A DNA stretch of 64,000 bases from Diadema setosum (taxonomy: Eukaryota; Echinodermata; Echinoidea; Diadematoida; Diadematidae), in NCBI RefSeq assembly GCF_964275005.1, contig NC_092705.1:16643385-16707384 (forward strand), given 5' to 3'. This document shows positions 1 to 29,183 of the stretch, one piece after another. The notes below the pieces were generated by a model. The model was not told where the DNA came from, made no database searches, and worked only from the letters and a program-made list of their open reading frames with translations. The position numbers were made by a program, and so were the translations under genes. Numbering within the stretch: the first letter of the stretch is position 1; every line of letters starts with the position of its first letter.

Positions 1-521
1 GGGTACGCGGTTCTGAAATTACGCAATATTTTGTATGTGCATGTCAGACCCGAAATTGCTCAAAAACGTGATTCATGTACAAATCCAATGCAAATTCTGT
101 TTCTGACCAAATGTATTATTATTTTTACTTTTACAGATCAAAATCAATTAATTTCATGTTGTTTATGATCAGAATAATGTCGCCGATGATTTCCATTGAA
201 AAAAAACAATAAAAAACAAAAAGTCTAAAAGAAAGAAATACGTAAGAAATTTTAAAAACAATAAGATACATAAGAAAAAAAATGATACTGCCGTTTTTTT
301 TAAAATGTACATTCAATAAGAATCCTACAAAGAGTACCTTGACCAAAAATTAGCAGTTTTGGACCTTTAATTTTTGTGTTTTATGCATAAATTAGCATAA
401 TTAATTTATTAAAAATAAATTTGAATAATTGTGAAATCATTACCTATTCAGTTTTATAGATAACCTTGTGGATGACGCGCGTGCCAATTTTCCTTGCGAT
501 CACGCGGTCAACGGCCGAGAT

Positions 522-584
522 CTTGGGGGGGGGGGGGGGCCCAATGAGCCAATGACCCAATGAGCCCCCCCCCCCCCCCCCAAG
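522..584. repeat. poly-G / poly-C inverted hairpin
   Basis: A run of 15 G (525-539) and a run of 17 C (565-581) are bracketed by CTT and AAG, so the segment folds into a near-perfect G/C stem. The loop contains three CCAATGA-like words. It could be a real hairpin-forming or quadruplex-prone site or an assembly artefact; homopolymer lengths are unreliable. Confidence 0.7.
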
Positions 585-634
585 TCCTGTGAGGCATCAA
601 AATAGCCCAGTCTTTTTAGGGTTAAAGATTTTGT

Positions 635-1050
635 CCTGCACACCTTTGATATCAGTCATCATGTGAGTCAAATTTCTTTTTCACTGTGTGAAAACTTGAG
701 AAGAATTTTAATCTGCAAGGCATTTTCTTTATTTTGAGGCCATATAATGCACTGTTACCATGGCAATGCACTTTCGAATACGTACGCTTGATATTCAAAA
801 TTTGTCTTGTACAACTTTACATCACATCTTTCATGTGTGTCAAGTTTCTTGTGAATAGCTGAAAAACTGTAGTAGATCCATAATCCTTATACATGATGTT
901 TTAATGCTATAGTGTGCTGTTACCATAGCAACACACTTTCCACTACTATAGCAAAATGTGTCTTGCACAACTTTACATTGAGCTCAACCTGTGTGCCAAA
1001 TTTCCTTTGAATTGCTTGAAAACTGTAGAAGTAGTTTGATCCACAACATT
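635..1050. repeat. diverged tandem repeat, about 160 bp unit, 2.5 copies
   Basis: Three diverged units start near 635, 804 and 960. Each carries, in order, a TGTGTGTCAAATTTC-like word, a GAAAACTGTAG-like word, and (first two units) CTGTTACCATGGCAA or CTGTTACCATAGCAA before CACTTTC. No coding frame spans them. The family is not one I can name. Confidence 0.6.
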
Positions 1051-1431
1051 TGCAAGAGACCAACTGCCCATCACACACTGACTCCTGCTTGTATGCCTGG
1101 TACTGTAACCCCTTCAAACTTTATTTGAGAGAGGTATAAACAAAGGAACAGTAATATTTTCAGAAAAATCAGTAGGATATATATTGTAGCCCTCTCTCCT
1201 TCTGTCGCTAGTGTATATGTTGTTATACGCTGTGTGCCATCCGGCCCCCGGCAACTAGCTGGAGAAGGGTCAGGATGGTCCGAGCTAGGCTGGGGTCCGT
1301 TTGGTTGAAATATACAACAAGGCGTGGAGAACGGCGTTGAAATGTACCATGTTGCTGGGTTACTTACTACCAGTCTATTCCCATTACTTGCTTACTATAC
1401 CAGAATACTACCAGTCACAATTCATCCAACG

Positions 1432-1512
1432 AAGATACCAGTACCAGAGCAGCTCATCCAATCGCAGATACCAATACCAGTGCAGCTCATCCAATCGCAG
1501 ATACCAATGTTA
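1432..1512. repeat. 33-bp minisatellite, about 2.5 copies
   Basis: The 33-bp unit begins AGATACCAATACCAG and ends CTCATCCAATCGC; it occurs about two and a half times. Because 33 is a multiple of three it gives a repeating open frame (SSSNRRYQ) on the plus strand. No other protein features surround it, so I treat the frame as a by-product of the repeat. Confidence 0.7.
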
Positions 1513-4500
1513 GATACCACCAGTTCACTCGCATATTATTTAAGCAGCACCGTAATTGCATTGCACTACTCACCGATACTTATGTTATGCTGCAGCAGAC
1601 TTCAAAGGAAATGGTCCAGGCAGTAGTGTCCACTTCAATCAACGCTTTATTAACACTCAACAACACTAATCATGCACACATTGGCCCGTACCCGGGCCCA
1701 CCCAGCTGTTTCGATACAAATTCGACCTCTTCTTATTCTCTGACCGCTATATTTCCGAAACAGTTACGCCTTTTACTTACTGACCTTTTCTTCAAATACT
1801 AACGCTTATTAACCCTCCTCATCATGCGAAAATGATTAGATAACGAAGCAATAATTGTATGAAAGATTATTACTGAACATAATTGCATCTCCAACAATTA
1901 TTACCCCTCTTAAATTTCTATCAAAACAATCCATAATCATTAGTTTCCCTGAAACTGATCGATTCATGATCGATTGCTAAAACAATCGATCGATTATGTA
2001 ATCTATCACGGAACTTTCAATATTTGACTAATTTTCACCGTTTTCTTACTAATACACTAATCTACCAATTCTTCATTGGTTACAATATTTTCCTTTATTT
2101 GTCTTGTAAAATGCTTAAGTGTGAGTGTCTGATAATTTGTAATCCATACAGATCATAATTTACGGAAGCAGTGTGCAGTGAAGATTGGCTATGCGGGTGT
2201 CGGCATGCACCGTACGCACATGGGTGCAAGGGCACTGAAACTGCATGCTTGCATATCTGTTGGCTTTCAAAAAATGCTATGACCACTACAGAATATTCAA
2301 GTGGAAGGCATGCCTTACCTTTAGAGTACTTTGGCTAACCCATGTAATGCAAGAAATAATGACCTTCGTTGTCGAGAATGAAATGAATGTTCTAGACTCG
2401 GGGTTTGACATACAGTGTCATGGAGATGATAAGTCCGTTAACTTCATCTTGGGTCTTATATGTACCAGTGTATAATCTTTTTTTTTTTGTGTGTGTGTTT
2501 ATTTCAGAAATAAACAGTATGTTATAGTCTCCAGGCTTTGAAATGCCATGGTGGGAAGGTTGTAAGTCCTTCCACTTCACCTCCAGATTTATAACCCTCT
2601 CACAAAAACATTTCAAACCCTTTGAAGGAATCATTCCTTTTGTTTTCTTCCACATAAGTCATCATACATGGAATGTACTGTGCTGTTCAGCAGCCAAAGT
2701 CGATGTGTGTTCCATATGGCCCCCTTGTTTGTTTCCCTTTTAAAGAGAGTCATGAAATAAAGCATATTATTGCATTTGAACAAAATTGTGTGAATGTGAC
2801 AGATCTAACATTCAGGGTTTGTTACATATTTGTACATGAAATGTAGTTGAGACCATTTGAAGAATATGAAAAATTGATACAACAAAACCAAACATGAATT
2901 GAAATGTGACCTATGTATCACCCCAAAAGCCTGATAGATTTGCCAAATGTCACTGTTTACTAAATTCAGTATTTTTAGATATTCCAGTGTCCTAGAAAAT
3001 TTGATCCACTAGATACGTAGGTTCCAAAAACCTACTGCAGAAATAGCAAGAAACTGACAAGCAGATAAGTTTGAGCGGTCACTATTATTTGCAGGAGATT
3101 TAGGTTATTTCCAAACACTGTCAAAATGTGGTTCATATTGATGTAAAATTCTTTTAAAACAGATTTTCAGACTTTTAAGACTCTTGTTAGGAGGAAGTGT
3201 TCAGAGTGCAAACTGTCAATTTTATGAGGCTTCTATTTTTTTCCCCAACCAAATCACTGTTCTGTATTGTGCATTTCTTGGCTTTAAAGCCAAAACATAG
3301 TTCTCATTTGGAATTTTGCTTGCAATACATCGAAAGGGTCGACCAAGAAACTTAACTGGCTGATGCGATTTGCCGGGATGATGAGTTGTTTTGGAGTACA
3401 TGTATTTTGAAATCAAAAGTGTAGAATAATTTCGATCGTAGTACACAATTTTTTTTCCAGTAGAGCCCTTCCCTTTCAGCATTGTAGGAAGGCAGAACAT
3501 TACATGATGATTGATCATAACCTAGCAATCAGTTTTTCCAAGAAGTTGCATGCAATTCACTCTAGCACACAAGGTCGAGGAATACCGTGATGTAGCCCGA
3601 TTTGTTGATTTTCGATATCGATTATGTTCGGGTATGCTCCAAGATTGTGGACTTCAGGGCAAACCCTGTTGACTAATATTTCGCATTTTCGTTATTACCC
3701 AACTAAAATTGTGTTTTTACAGCATTATTTCAGACATTTCTTATGCATATGTGTACAATTTGGAACAAAATTCGACAGTTCTGCATGCATATTAGAACTG
3801 TGTTTTGGCTTTAATACTATCTGCACCTTTATCACAATACATTGTAGCATAGTAATGAGTCATAAGTGATATATTGCCAATGTATAATAAATACCAAACA
3901 CAGTAATTCATAGTTCGGCAGTTTCCCTTTGACCTGATTTCCTGCCATACCTCAAACTGACGACACGTACAGAAGTCTCATTGCATACAAAAAAATAAAT
4001 GTAAGTTTTCTTTAATTTTTCATACCTTGGAAATCATACCTTTGAAGTGGGCTTAAAATTATACCAAACTTATTTGTCCCTCTGCAGCAAATATAGATGA
4101 TTAATTTCTGTGTGACAGGCTTTTGTACGTTTAATGTTCAGTCTTTAATAATTGTCATCTTTGAAAGAAGCCCTACTATTGATATCTCATCTATAAATGC
4201 TAAGTATGTAGTGTGTCAGTGAGTTGACCTTTGACCTACACCACCTGCTTCTCCAGAATGTGATTCATTCACTGTACACAAAATGAAAATGTACACGTCT
4301 GACATTATGTAGACACTTTTGTAATGTGGTACTACAAGAGTAGCAGTGTTGTGTATAGTTTTGACATTCTTCTGCTTTTCGTTGTGATGAATAAATCTTT
4401 TGTAAAGAAAAAAGAATTCAAAATTCCAAGTGTAAATGTGGATGTTCGCTTGAATTGCCTGTAATTGGGTTATATTGGGCCACAATCATTTAGACATTGC

Positions 4501-4542
4501 CAACACTCATTTGGAACCTTGACCTAGATACCAGTACATATA
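1513..4542. other. non-coding, no recognised feature
   Basis: AT-rich sequence with only short, unconvincing open frames on both strands. I see no splice-bounded exon, RNA gene or terminal-repeat element here. Confidence 0.5.
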
Positions 4543-4757
4543 CAGTGCACTCCCGTTATATCGAAGTCTTCTGGACCGCAGTTTTCTTCGCTATACCGAA
4601 ACTTTGTTATGTAGAAATTTTGTTATGTAAAAATTTTGTTATATCGAAATTTTGTTATAACCAACATATAAACAATAAAAAACAAAGAGTGGATAATGTT
4701 GTGATCTGAATTTTTGCTTCGTTGTTAACAGAATTTCGTTATCACGGGAGTGCACTG
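4543..4757. mobile_element. pogo/Tigger-like MITE with TA target duplication
   Basis: Terminal inverted repeats CAGTGCACTCCCGT (left) and the same word inverted (right) bound a 215-bp element, flanked on both sides by TA (4541-4542 and 4758-4759). The subterminal sequence is made of GTTATATCGAAA-like words. Inverted repeats beginning CAGT and a TA duplication fit the Tc1/mariner/pogo group; the element is far too short to encode a transposase. The superfamily is inferred from the termini only. Confidence 0.8.
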
Positions 4758-7700
4758 TATAGATTAAAACTGAACAAGACAGCATCAGGAACCCCCCTCC
4801 CCTCCCCCCCCCCCCCCAAAAAAAAGTAAACGAAGTTACAGGATTGTGCAGTTTCGAAATTATCACAATGCACTGAAATGATTAACCTCATGTATCACAT
4901 ATGCAAATTAGTTATGATTCCATCACATCATGTACATGTACCTGTATGCATATGACAAAAATTCCTTTAATGAAACTCAAGAAAAATACAGTAAGATTAT
5001 GCTGATACATGAACATGCATAATTTTCTTGACACAAACGTATGAGTTGTGATCCTTGGGTAGTTGATGACTTTTTGAGGGAGATCTTGTTGCAAGATGGT
5101 TGAAAAAGAATGTGTTCTTCTTGTACATATGTGTACTAACCAATGGTAAACTTGTGAGCTCATGATATCACTATTATTATCTAATTTGCATACATGATCG
5201 AGACTGATTCTGTCGCATGAAATCTGTAAAGCCTCCAAATTCCCCACAACTTGCAGAAATTTCAATTTATTTCTGATTGCAAGAAACTGTTACAGTTTTA
5301 TCTGACTTCACTCACTCTATCTCTCTCAACTTGCACACATACAATGGTGTATTTAGAGTTTACATTCAAATGGGATTTTGTGGACGTCTCGTCACAATTT
5401 CCAATAATTTTGTTACACTGTAAGACTTTTTTTTTTCTATTTCTGCGAGAACACAGAGAGAGGAATCACCAAAGATGTTTTTTATCACCATGCACTTTAT
5501 TCATAGTCCAGTCAATCATTCAACCTACAATTTGATTTACATAAAACATGTGTTCCTTTCTTTTTAAAAAAATCCCAGAAAAACCAACCCACAGTAACAG
5601 TCATAGAACTCTCAATAAAAACCTATCTAGCTACCTAACACAGTCCATCCAGACTAAATAGTTTGTAGACATAACTGGTCATAAACTAAACACTCGATCT
5701 AACTTACAATCTGTACAAATGCACACACACAGGTACAATATCAAAATGTTTACAGTAGATAAATCTATTTTTCTCTCCAATCTATAAGGACTATTTTCCT
5801 TCTCTTTCCTTTTTGTAATTTATTCATTTAACCATTTCACCACGTTGAAAGATGGTTCAAGTGTATGAAAATATTTACTAAGAAGTATGACACACACGAT
5901 CATATCCATTCCAATCTCTGTCCAGTATGAACACACTGACAAGCAGTGTGAACGCACCTTGAGTCACAATAGACATACAATGTAGTTTGTTGATGACAGC
6001 CAAGAAGCAACTGGCACAAATCTCCCTAGTGTTGGTGTTCACAACACCTCTTCGCCAAACTGCAGGAATGAAAGTAGCCCTCTAGAATTATATTTTTGAA
6101 GATACCATAGACCCATGCTCACCACCAGTACGGATGTCCTGCCCAACTAGCATGAACAATTGTTCCTGCTAATATTGCTATTTGTTTCCTGTGCATTCTG
6201 TGACACATTCTGGTAAGGCATACTGTACCTCATAGGTCAATGCGTGAAGACTGGTCATCCTATTAACTCTTCCATGTTGATACAGTACGACACTGCATTG
6301 GAGGGAGTGCGGAGTTCACCCTTACATGTGTACTCAAGCAAGGCAGAACCCCCAGTTTGGTTGCTATAATACATCAGACTGAAAGGTTCTTCTTAGAGAT
6401 ATCAAACTTTGTGTATGCTCCCTGCATTTTGATAACTGCATTGCACACAATCAATCATCAGGTGCAGCAGCATGTATCTACAATGCACCAGTACCTCCAT
6501 CAATTTTGGCTGCTGATGTAACATTACCCGGCTGTTTTGATACTCCAGACTCAATGTGGCATTAGAGGAGAGGCTTTCTGGTAATAAACCAGCAACAGAG
6601 AATAGATTAAAACTCCAGAAAATTTAGATATTTTTTGGGACGATCTAGTCATCTTGCTAATAAGGGCTACCCCATTCTAAGCTGAAGATTCCTGATGGCT
6701 GAAAATACATTGTCATTTTCCTTTTTCTGTGTAAAGTTATCCTTTTATCTTCTTACTTTTCCACACTAGTTCCTTTTTACAATAGACTAACATGACATAA
6801 ATAAGTAAAAAAAGACAAAACTATGGTGATAGAATACACAAAGATTACAGGAATAAGATAAAAAGTAATAGTGATTAGTATACAATTGAGAGACTTAAGG
6901 CAACTCTTGTCATGAAGTTTCCAAAAATTGGTAACAAAAAATGACAAAAAAGACAATGCGAACACACAAGTTGCTAAGTCCACAGTGACAACATAAAAAG
7001 CAATATCCATATGGGCAAGAAAAATCAATGTAGCGGTATACTTGGAATTTACAAAATGGAATCCAGTATTCCATGCAACCAACAAATTGTGCTTTACAAG
7101 GCTGAGTCAACAAAGTACAGTCATCCCTGAATTTTTAGGAGCGCTGGCATGGGGTACTCAACAGAGAGCATCTACATTACGATTTATCTGCCATTAAACA
7201 AACCTGTGGTCCGTCGCATTTAAGTGACATTTTCTCATGAACAATAATAAGCAGGTTACAATACTCCAGCAGGGTCTGCACAAACACAATGTACACACAA
7301 AACAATGCCAGCCCTTTTGGGTCAAATAGAGACAAGACAAGAAAAGTTAACTTTGTCTATCGTGCAAGAAATGCATATCCCAGCAGGCTTTGGAGCTGTT
7401 GTAATTATTCAAAAGTATCCCAGCATTTTGAGTTTTCACTTGTGTTGTCATAATCCTATGTGTTGGCACTGTGTTGTCATATGCTACTTCCCATTGAATC
7501 TGCCCGTTCTGATGTGCTATACTGTACTTATCAGAATTTCAATAATTCAGCACAAGAACTGATCGCCAGTTGTTCTTAAGTCGTTCGTAACTTTACGAAC
7601 AGCTTTATGAAACACCCCCCTGGAAGGGTTGCAGGAATTTGACTCTTGCCTACAGAGTCCAAAAGAACAAAATAAACGAAAATTCAATTTTGGTCTCTCT

Positions 7701-9457
7701 TCATTAGAAACAAATGAAGGTGTCATATGATACTCTTATCATAAAACAAGCATTTTGAGGTACCCACGATGCCATGTTTCTTACCGACACTCATACACTG
7801 AATACTTGACCAGTTTTGAAGAAGTTTGCACCTATCTGTACTTCATAAATTTCCTGACATGTGTAGCCCTCTCCCAGTCCAATCAAAAAGGGAAAACGAC
7901 AAGAACAAACATTCCATTTGATGTGAATTCTCAGTATGAATATGCCCTTCCACATATAGACGGGATGAATCATTATTGTACTGACAAGGTCAGCCCAATT
8001 TAAGTATTGTACCTAATTTGTAAGGCATTGTTGAGGTACAGCATTTGACACAAATAGGCATGTTCCAGCATTCAATAACTCATTCGAGATTGTCAATGCA
8101 AATAACACACAAGCAAAATAAGTCTAGCCTTTCTATTCATAACTTACAATAGAACTGGCCCTCCTGACAATTTTGTGAGAATAACTTTGACAAGCACTGC
8201 CAATTCACTTTGGTGCATGATCTTGATAGCCAGGACAAAAGGAGAAAAATTTCATTGCTGCCGTATTCCATTAACTGCAAAGTGAGTTAAATGTAACCAC
8301 TTCTACTGAAAAATATTGATACATGTAGACTGGATAAATGCATGTGGACGCAGGAGTCATAAAGTTAAGTTACTGGCTGGATGGAACTCGTGTGGCACAG
8401 CATAATCAACTATACTCTTGTTTCTTTTTCTTTGCAGCTACAGCTCACTATGTCCATGCTGGAAATGAAATAAAAGAAATCACCTGAATTGATAGATCAT
8501 TATTGCTCGTGAAAAAGATCTGACGGAAGATATGAAGAACGTTTACAGAAAGAAATCTGAGCTTATTACATCTCCACGAATGAACTGCGGGTGAAAACCA
8601 AATTGTGATATCTAACAAACTGCCAGCTGAAAGCACATAGAGCACTCATACTGAATAATTACACATACACTGAATTGTCCCAGTGTTTCCCAGTGGCTCC
8701 AGACTGTAGTAGGACAACAACAAAAAACAGAGCTGGGACTTTCCTTGGGGACTCCACACAATCTTTTTATCACTGACATACTTGATTGACACTGACAATG
8801 AAGCAGATCAAAACATACACTGGTCATCCTGCACTACACCTAGTGGAATGTTTCCTCTTTTAACAAACCATGTTTCAGCAAGACACACACACAATGTGAA
8901 GCAATGGAAATGGAGAAAGAAGTCGTGAACAGTGCGTGGGATTTGGTTTTTGGTAGCAAACATACTACACAGACATACCTAGCAATTACTGCATAACACT
9001 AACACTTTTCAATAATGGAACCTTGGAGAGATGTCAGTCACAGAGAGAAAAGATGTTTGTCTTATTTCTGAACGACTCCTTCATTATGCAATCTACTCAT
9101 GACATACACTGACAAACTCGACCATAATAAAACACCTTTTTTACAGTCCAGCTGTGGTCTCTTTTTGTGTGTTTGTTTGTGTGTAAATGTATGAAACAAT
9201 ATGATTGATTTATCATCTGTGAATTCTGTCAAGCCACCAACCATAAAGGCATCTGATTTAACTGCTGAAGATGGTCTAATGTAATTCTCAAGGTAATGGT
9301 TGACCCCACCCAAATAGCAAGCTTCCTATTCAAAGCCTTCTGCACAGACCTGTGTACCACAAATTACATTATATATTGTTTTACATTTCATAGGCTCCTA
9401 GAATTTGGTTTTCCAGCTCTGTAGACAAGTCTAATTATTTTCTCTCCTTTTTTTTTT

Positions 9458-9495
<38 letters not shown>

Positions 9496-11744
9496 CACAT
9501 ATAAAAACACACTCAAAAGCTGAGCCAATTTAACCCGTTCCTTCTTGTGGTGTCTACTGATATACGGGAACCTGGTATACCAGGTTCCCAAAATATAGAC
9601 AAGACTGCCTGCATTCGTGGCCCAAATTCATGTTTGTGTTATGCTGACCAATAAAATAGCTTTGATAGAAAGATAAGAGTTTCTTCAATCAATATCTGTT
9701 TTCTTTCTGTATGAAAACCGTGTGTATCGCAGTATTAATTGCCCTCTTTTCCAATGAAATGCGCACTTTCTACCGATGTAAAACTCATATGAAGATGTAC
9801 ATAGCAAGGCTGAGCTCAGTACAGATTAGCTTTCACTGACCTCATTCAGGTGCCTTCTTTGTGTAGAACAAATGAGTTTTTGAGCCCATCAGTGAGCGCT
9901 TTATTCATACCTCCTGACCGATCAATACTTTCATTGTTCAACGGCACATGTAGTTGACAGTACAAAGGGGATGCATGTACTGCTTGACTGCTTCTGCACA
10001 AACAGATTACTAACCCATCTCTTCTCCATCGACCTGCAAAAGAATCTTGTTTAAGGGCATTGAAAGCTCTCTGAGAATTGCAGGAAAAATGGGTTAACAG
10101 CAAAATGTCAAAAGCTATTTGCCATCCACAGGCATTGTTGCAAAGTTCTGTTTGTTTGGATTAATGTTCATGCCAAGTCTACAAGCCATCTATGTCTCTC
10201 CAGGAAACAATATTGGGGAAGGTATCAACAATGGGAATGATGAATGGACATTTCTAGTGATCGCTTGACCAACAAAATGCTGCTGCCAAGCCATTTCTTA
10301 TCCCTTTGAGGCATAAATTGTTGTGTACATTAAATGAAAAGAATGTTTTATGGAGTGTACTGCACAATTAACTATTGCCAAGAAAACTGCTGCACTTTCA
10401 GTATATTTCCAGATGTGAGGAAATTACATTTCATTTGAAGGAAATACATGTGTGGGGGGGGGGGGTGAGACATTACTTTTTAACAAATGAAAAAAAAAAA
10501 AGTCAATGAGAGAGAGAGAGAAAAAAAAAGGAAATTCAGCATACCACAGCAAATGCAATCGGATGATAATGAAAAATAAGAGTAATAATAATAATAATAA
10601 TAAAATGACCAAGATGTCCAATTGACTAAAATGTTATTATAGCAGAGGTATATATAGAATTAAAAAAAAAATCAAGAGCTCAGTGCATTTTTTTTTCTTG
10701 GCAAGAGTTGGAAAATTTCTTCAGCCCTGGTGCAGAAGCTGATATGAAAATGTGAAGTTAAAGGCTAGATCACTAGGAGCAAAGACATCGTCTTAAAGTG
10801 TGATGGCACTGGAATTCTGTTACTGTAGCACACACTGATGCTGCAGAGGTACAAGGCGTACATGCTAATGCCCCAAACTATTTCTACACATGACGCACAC
10901 AATTTCCATGTGCAGTTGATTGTTTTATATGTCTGTAAGTGTCACTGCGTATATGGGAGTAGTAGTCTCATCAGAAATTTGATTCTGACAGTGACCAATA
11001 ATTTAATGGTCAGTCTTTGAGTGTGTGCACAAATGTGCCCTATGAGAGAGGGACAGAACCAGTCTGTGCTGTATATTGGTATCAAGTTCAGTTTTTGTAT
11101 TAAAGCCTTCTTTTCTAATGATATCAATTGACACAGTCCCAACACAGCGATTGAAATTAGTGATTGAAATTAGTGATTGAAAACATTTTTGATGCTGCCG
11201 AGAGTAGATGCTGAATAATGTGTGCAAGGACTGCTCTTGAGAATGCTAAAACTACCCAAGTGTCACAGACATCAGATGTCCACAAAAAGCTTCTGGATTT
11301 AATGGTAAATGCTCTCAATTGTGTCATTTGAAACAAGACATGTATGACAGCACTGCACATGCCAGGACACCAGACCTGAAAGAAATTCTTGGCTGGTTGC
11401 GCAAGATGGATGCCATGTCCTACAGTCCTGAAATGAAACCTATTACAACCACTACACACCACCAAATGGTACTTGTACACACCCTACCAAAAATCTGCAA
11501 TAAACACTCTTGTCTTTGCACCTATGACCTTATCTACCAAACCATGAACGGCAATCCCACTCTTGGCCATGTGATGGCTCAGTTCACATCCACTTTACAC
11601 CTACTACACGCACCTATCTAGTTCAGACTCTAAAAAATGCATGAGGTCTCCATAGAAATGATGAATTGAAAAATACATATAAAAAAGAGGATGATGAAAA
11701 AAAATAGATTGAACCATGTTGCCCCCACGTGGCAAAAGCTTTCA
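4758..11744 (-). other. non-coding; likely 3'UTR or 3' flank of the AMMECR1 gene
   Basis: No exon recognised over 7 kb. In the minus-strand sense it follows the AMMECR1 stop codon directly. AATAAA signals on the minus strand (TTTATT on plus) lie at 9900-9905 and 5496-5501, and the stretch is free of the inverted-repeat elements common elsewhere, so a long 3'UTR ending at one of these is possible. The exact 3' end cannot be read from sequence alone. Confidence 0.35.
9460..9493. repeat. (CA)n microsatellite
   Basis: An uninterrupted CA dinucleotide run of 17 repeats. Confidence 0.95.
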
Positions 11745-26200
<14,456 letters not shown>

Positions 26201-26275
26201 TTTCCTAAGTTTTGATTGAGAACGTAATGAGAGACTGCTATCGCGCGACATCGAATAGTTCATTGTGGCGACCAC

Positions 26276-29183
26276 GAATAAGGGGTAAGGTGTGTTACCA
26301 GTCTGCTGTTCAGCTGATTGAAAGAGAATTCTCGTTATTCCTTATGGATGTGGGGCTGATGGCTACCTCTGCTGCATGACTCAGGGATTGTCGATAGCTT
26401 TGGCTAGGTCAAATCGAACAATACAATAGCCAGAGGGTCAAACATGACCAACAAGCCGCACATAAATGTCTACAATGTTGATCGCATGGGCTAAAACCCG
26501 TCCGAAGGTGCAATCTGACAGATAAATGCAGCAGCGTGTGCTGTATAGTGATTGACGAGAGTGCAATACAGCAGTAGAACGGCTGTGATGGTCATGTAGG
26601 CCTTTACATTCGACGATCCCATATCATTAACATCACCTTACCTTTCGCGTTATGACATATCTTTTTGATGAGCCTTTCACTTTCAGATATCTTTATTTTG
26701 TTCTATAGGTCCATTCACTGCATTTTGAAAATATTCCCTGTATGATATCGGAATAAGTCTAGTTTGTTTACCACTTTCAATCATGCCATTTGGACAGGTC
26801 AAATTTGTTTTGAATAAATTATTAATAAAAGAATATTTCCTTGGTCCTTGTTGACAAGAATAACTATATGCCTTTCGTCACGCAGGTTCCTATATAAGAA
26901 AGGCATTTACGCAGAATCGTTTAGAATGGACTAGGAACCTCTGGATCACGAAACCGTAAAAAAATTCCTGCATGGTGTACAACAGACATCCAGTATTCGA
27001 ACGATCAAGATGTTCATGTTTTATAGGGCCTAAGGTATCTGCAGCAGAGCTGTGTCCCTTTTGTTTCAGGTATAGCACGGTTAAGAGCGCAAAGGACCGT
27101 GAATCTATAGGCCCTATGTAATCGTCGCTTCTTCTGCTCTTCTTTCCTCTTCTTCTTCTACAATCAAAATTCATGGTTCAGTCTATCCTACATTTTCCAA
27201 CAGCTGTGAGATAATATGGGGGGGGGGGGGGCTGAGGACAAAGTGTGAGAGATAGAAAAAAAAATCGACCACAAGGCCTTTACACTTTCCCTTTTCAGAT
27301 ATGATATTGTAATAGGGCCGATGATAACTATAACAATCCAATACCTTTTCATAATAACAATTAGGCCCTATTTTGTTTCTCTCTTCCTTTCAGATGCTAT
27401 AGCTTAACCATGAATATTCATAATAACATTCAATTCTCGTCAGTTTCCTGATATGCCAACGTGAATGTCTTCCTAGTGCACTCCTTTCAACCTATAGTTC
27501 CACTTTATGCATAGATGTTGCAAGAATGCTTTCATTGTACTCACAATATGAAAGTAAAATGATTATAGGCCTACTTTCATTGCTCTATATACTTTGCTTA
27601 CACAAGGAACAGAAAAGCCGAACTTCAAGAAATGCTCCTGTGAATATAACTCCATGCCCCAGTAATTTCCTGAACCTCTCTATCAGACGTGTTATACGCT
27701 TCCTAATAAGAGTTAACTGAATTCTTGGCCGAATATTTCTTTGAAATTTTTTTTTGCGCAAACTGAAAATATTATTGTAGTGACCATCTCGTATGCCATA
27801 TACATACTTGTGAAGTGAACGATTTCTGTAGACTTAAATCACAAAAATGTTCATAAAACTTTCTCGATATAATCCTTATGTATACGTTACCACACAGCAT
27901 TAGCAGGTTTTCTAAAAGGTTTGAACCTATTCATCATCGGTGAGAACTTCAGATGGCGTAATAATATCCGGCGCGCAATTCTCCGACATGTAATTTAAAA
28001 ACTATCTCGCAATTTTTATACGCCATTCACTGGCAATATCCCTGCTATTCAAATCAACCCCCTGAAAGTATAATCACCATATTTTAGTCAAACCAGTGTC
28101 TGATACAGCTTATGACTTTTCATCATAGTCCTATAGCAGGAGTGCCAGGAATTCCGTAAAGGGGGGGGGGGGGGGGCGCCTTTACAAATTTAAAGGGTGG
28201 GGGGGGGGGGGTGGCGCACGCACCCGGTGCGTCACCCGGTGCGCCCCGCCTGGATCCACCACTGATGGTTATTATTATCTTGAATTGGATTAAGAAATAT
28301 TCATCATTGACAATTGTTTGGTTCATTTTGTCATCAGCCTTTCTAAAATTTTTCCAAATCTTGCCACCGTTCCTTGTCAATTCAATTTACTTCTGCATTT
28401 CGTTCTCATTTATAGGCCTACAACATACGTACAGAATTAAAAAGAATAATGTTATAAATTGCATCAATAACATTGTTCATCACGTCCACACATAAGAATT
28501 CAGTTATTAAAAACGTGTTTTCTTCAAATTAAGAGGGATCGCTTTTCCCTTTTCTTTTTTCTCAAAACAAGTGCAAAAAAGAAGACCATAATCTGACATT
28601 GTCTTTTAGAGCCGCAAAGAGAACCTAAAAAGGATTAACTTGGACATCAGACATAAAAAACAAGCAATCAATAAGGTATCTTACATTGTATTCATATTTT
28701 TGTTTTATCTAATTTCATGTTATTTTCATCATATTCCATTCCAATTTGTTTTGTCTTATCTAATATTATTTATATTGTCTTCTTCCATATTATCATTACA
28801 TTCTTCCTATTAATTATTTGATTCTGTTTTATCTTAATAATTATTATTTCAAAATAATCTGCCAAACTCGTATGTCTCTGCACGTAGTACTCTTCGCATC
28901 AGCAAGAATAATAGCGCCATCTTTTGGGCGTAAGCTGTGTCCGCGTCATGCTCTCAGGGTGACACTTTTATTTTCATGAACAACCAAACACTATGTAATG
29001 CACTAAATGCATGATGACTTGCGTTGATTCAAAATACAATCAATATCATTTCTGTGGCCACATGAATATCTGAACATGTTCCATAATATTCATTTATAAT
29101 TATTTCTACAAGGGGCCTACGTATTTTTCTTTTATCGTTGCTTGATCAAAAACGAAATTTAATTTATGTTTCTTATCCCCCTA
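26276..29183. other. intergenic, head-to-head between AMMECR1 and LAMP-like gene (left half)
   Basis: Probably includes the AMMECR1 promoter and 5'UTR just left of its start. G-homopolymers at about 27219-27230 and 28158-28212; the block 28135-28266 ends in CCTGGATCCACCACTG, the inverted form of a common G-rich element terminus. No gene recognised. Confidence 0.5.

Noticed and set aside
1200..1820. Possible LTR-retrotransposon remnant on the minus strand (TGGTGGTATC primer-site-like word, AATAAA upstream)
   Set aside because: No paired LTR, no gag/pol frame and no target duplication could be found in the window.
3222..3518. 98-codon minus-strand frame, protein-like at first sight
   Set aside because: No domain recognised, no splice signals or neighbours to support it, and length is within chance for AT-rich DNA.
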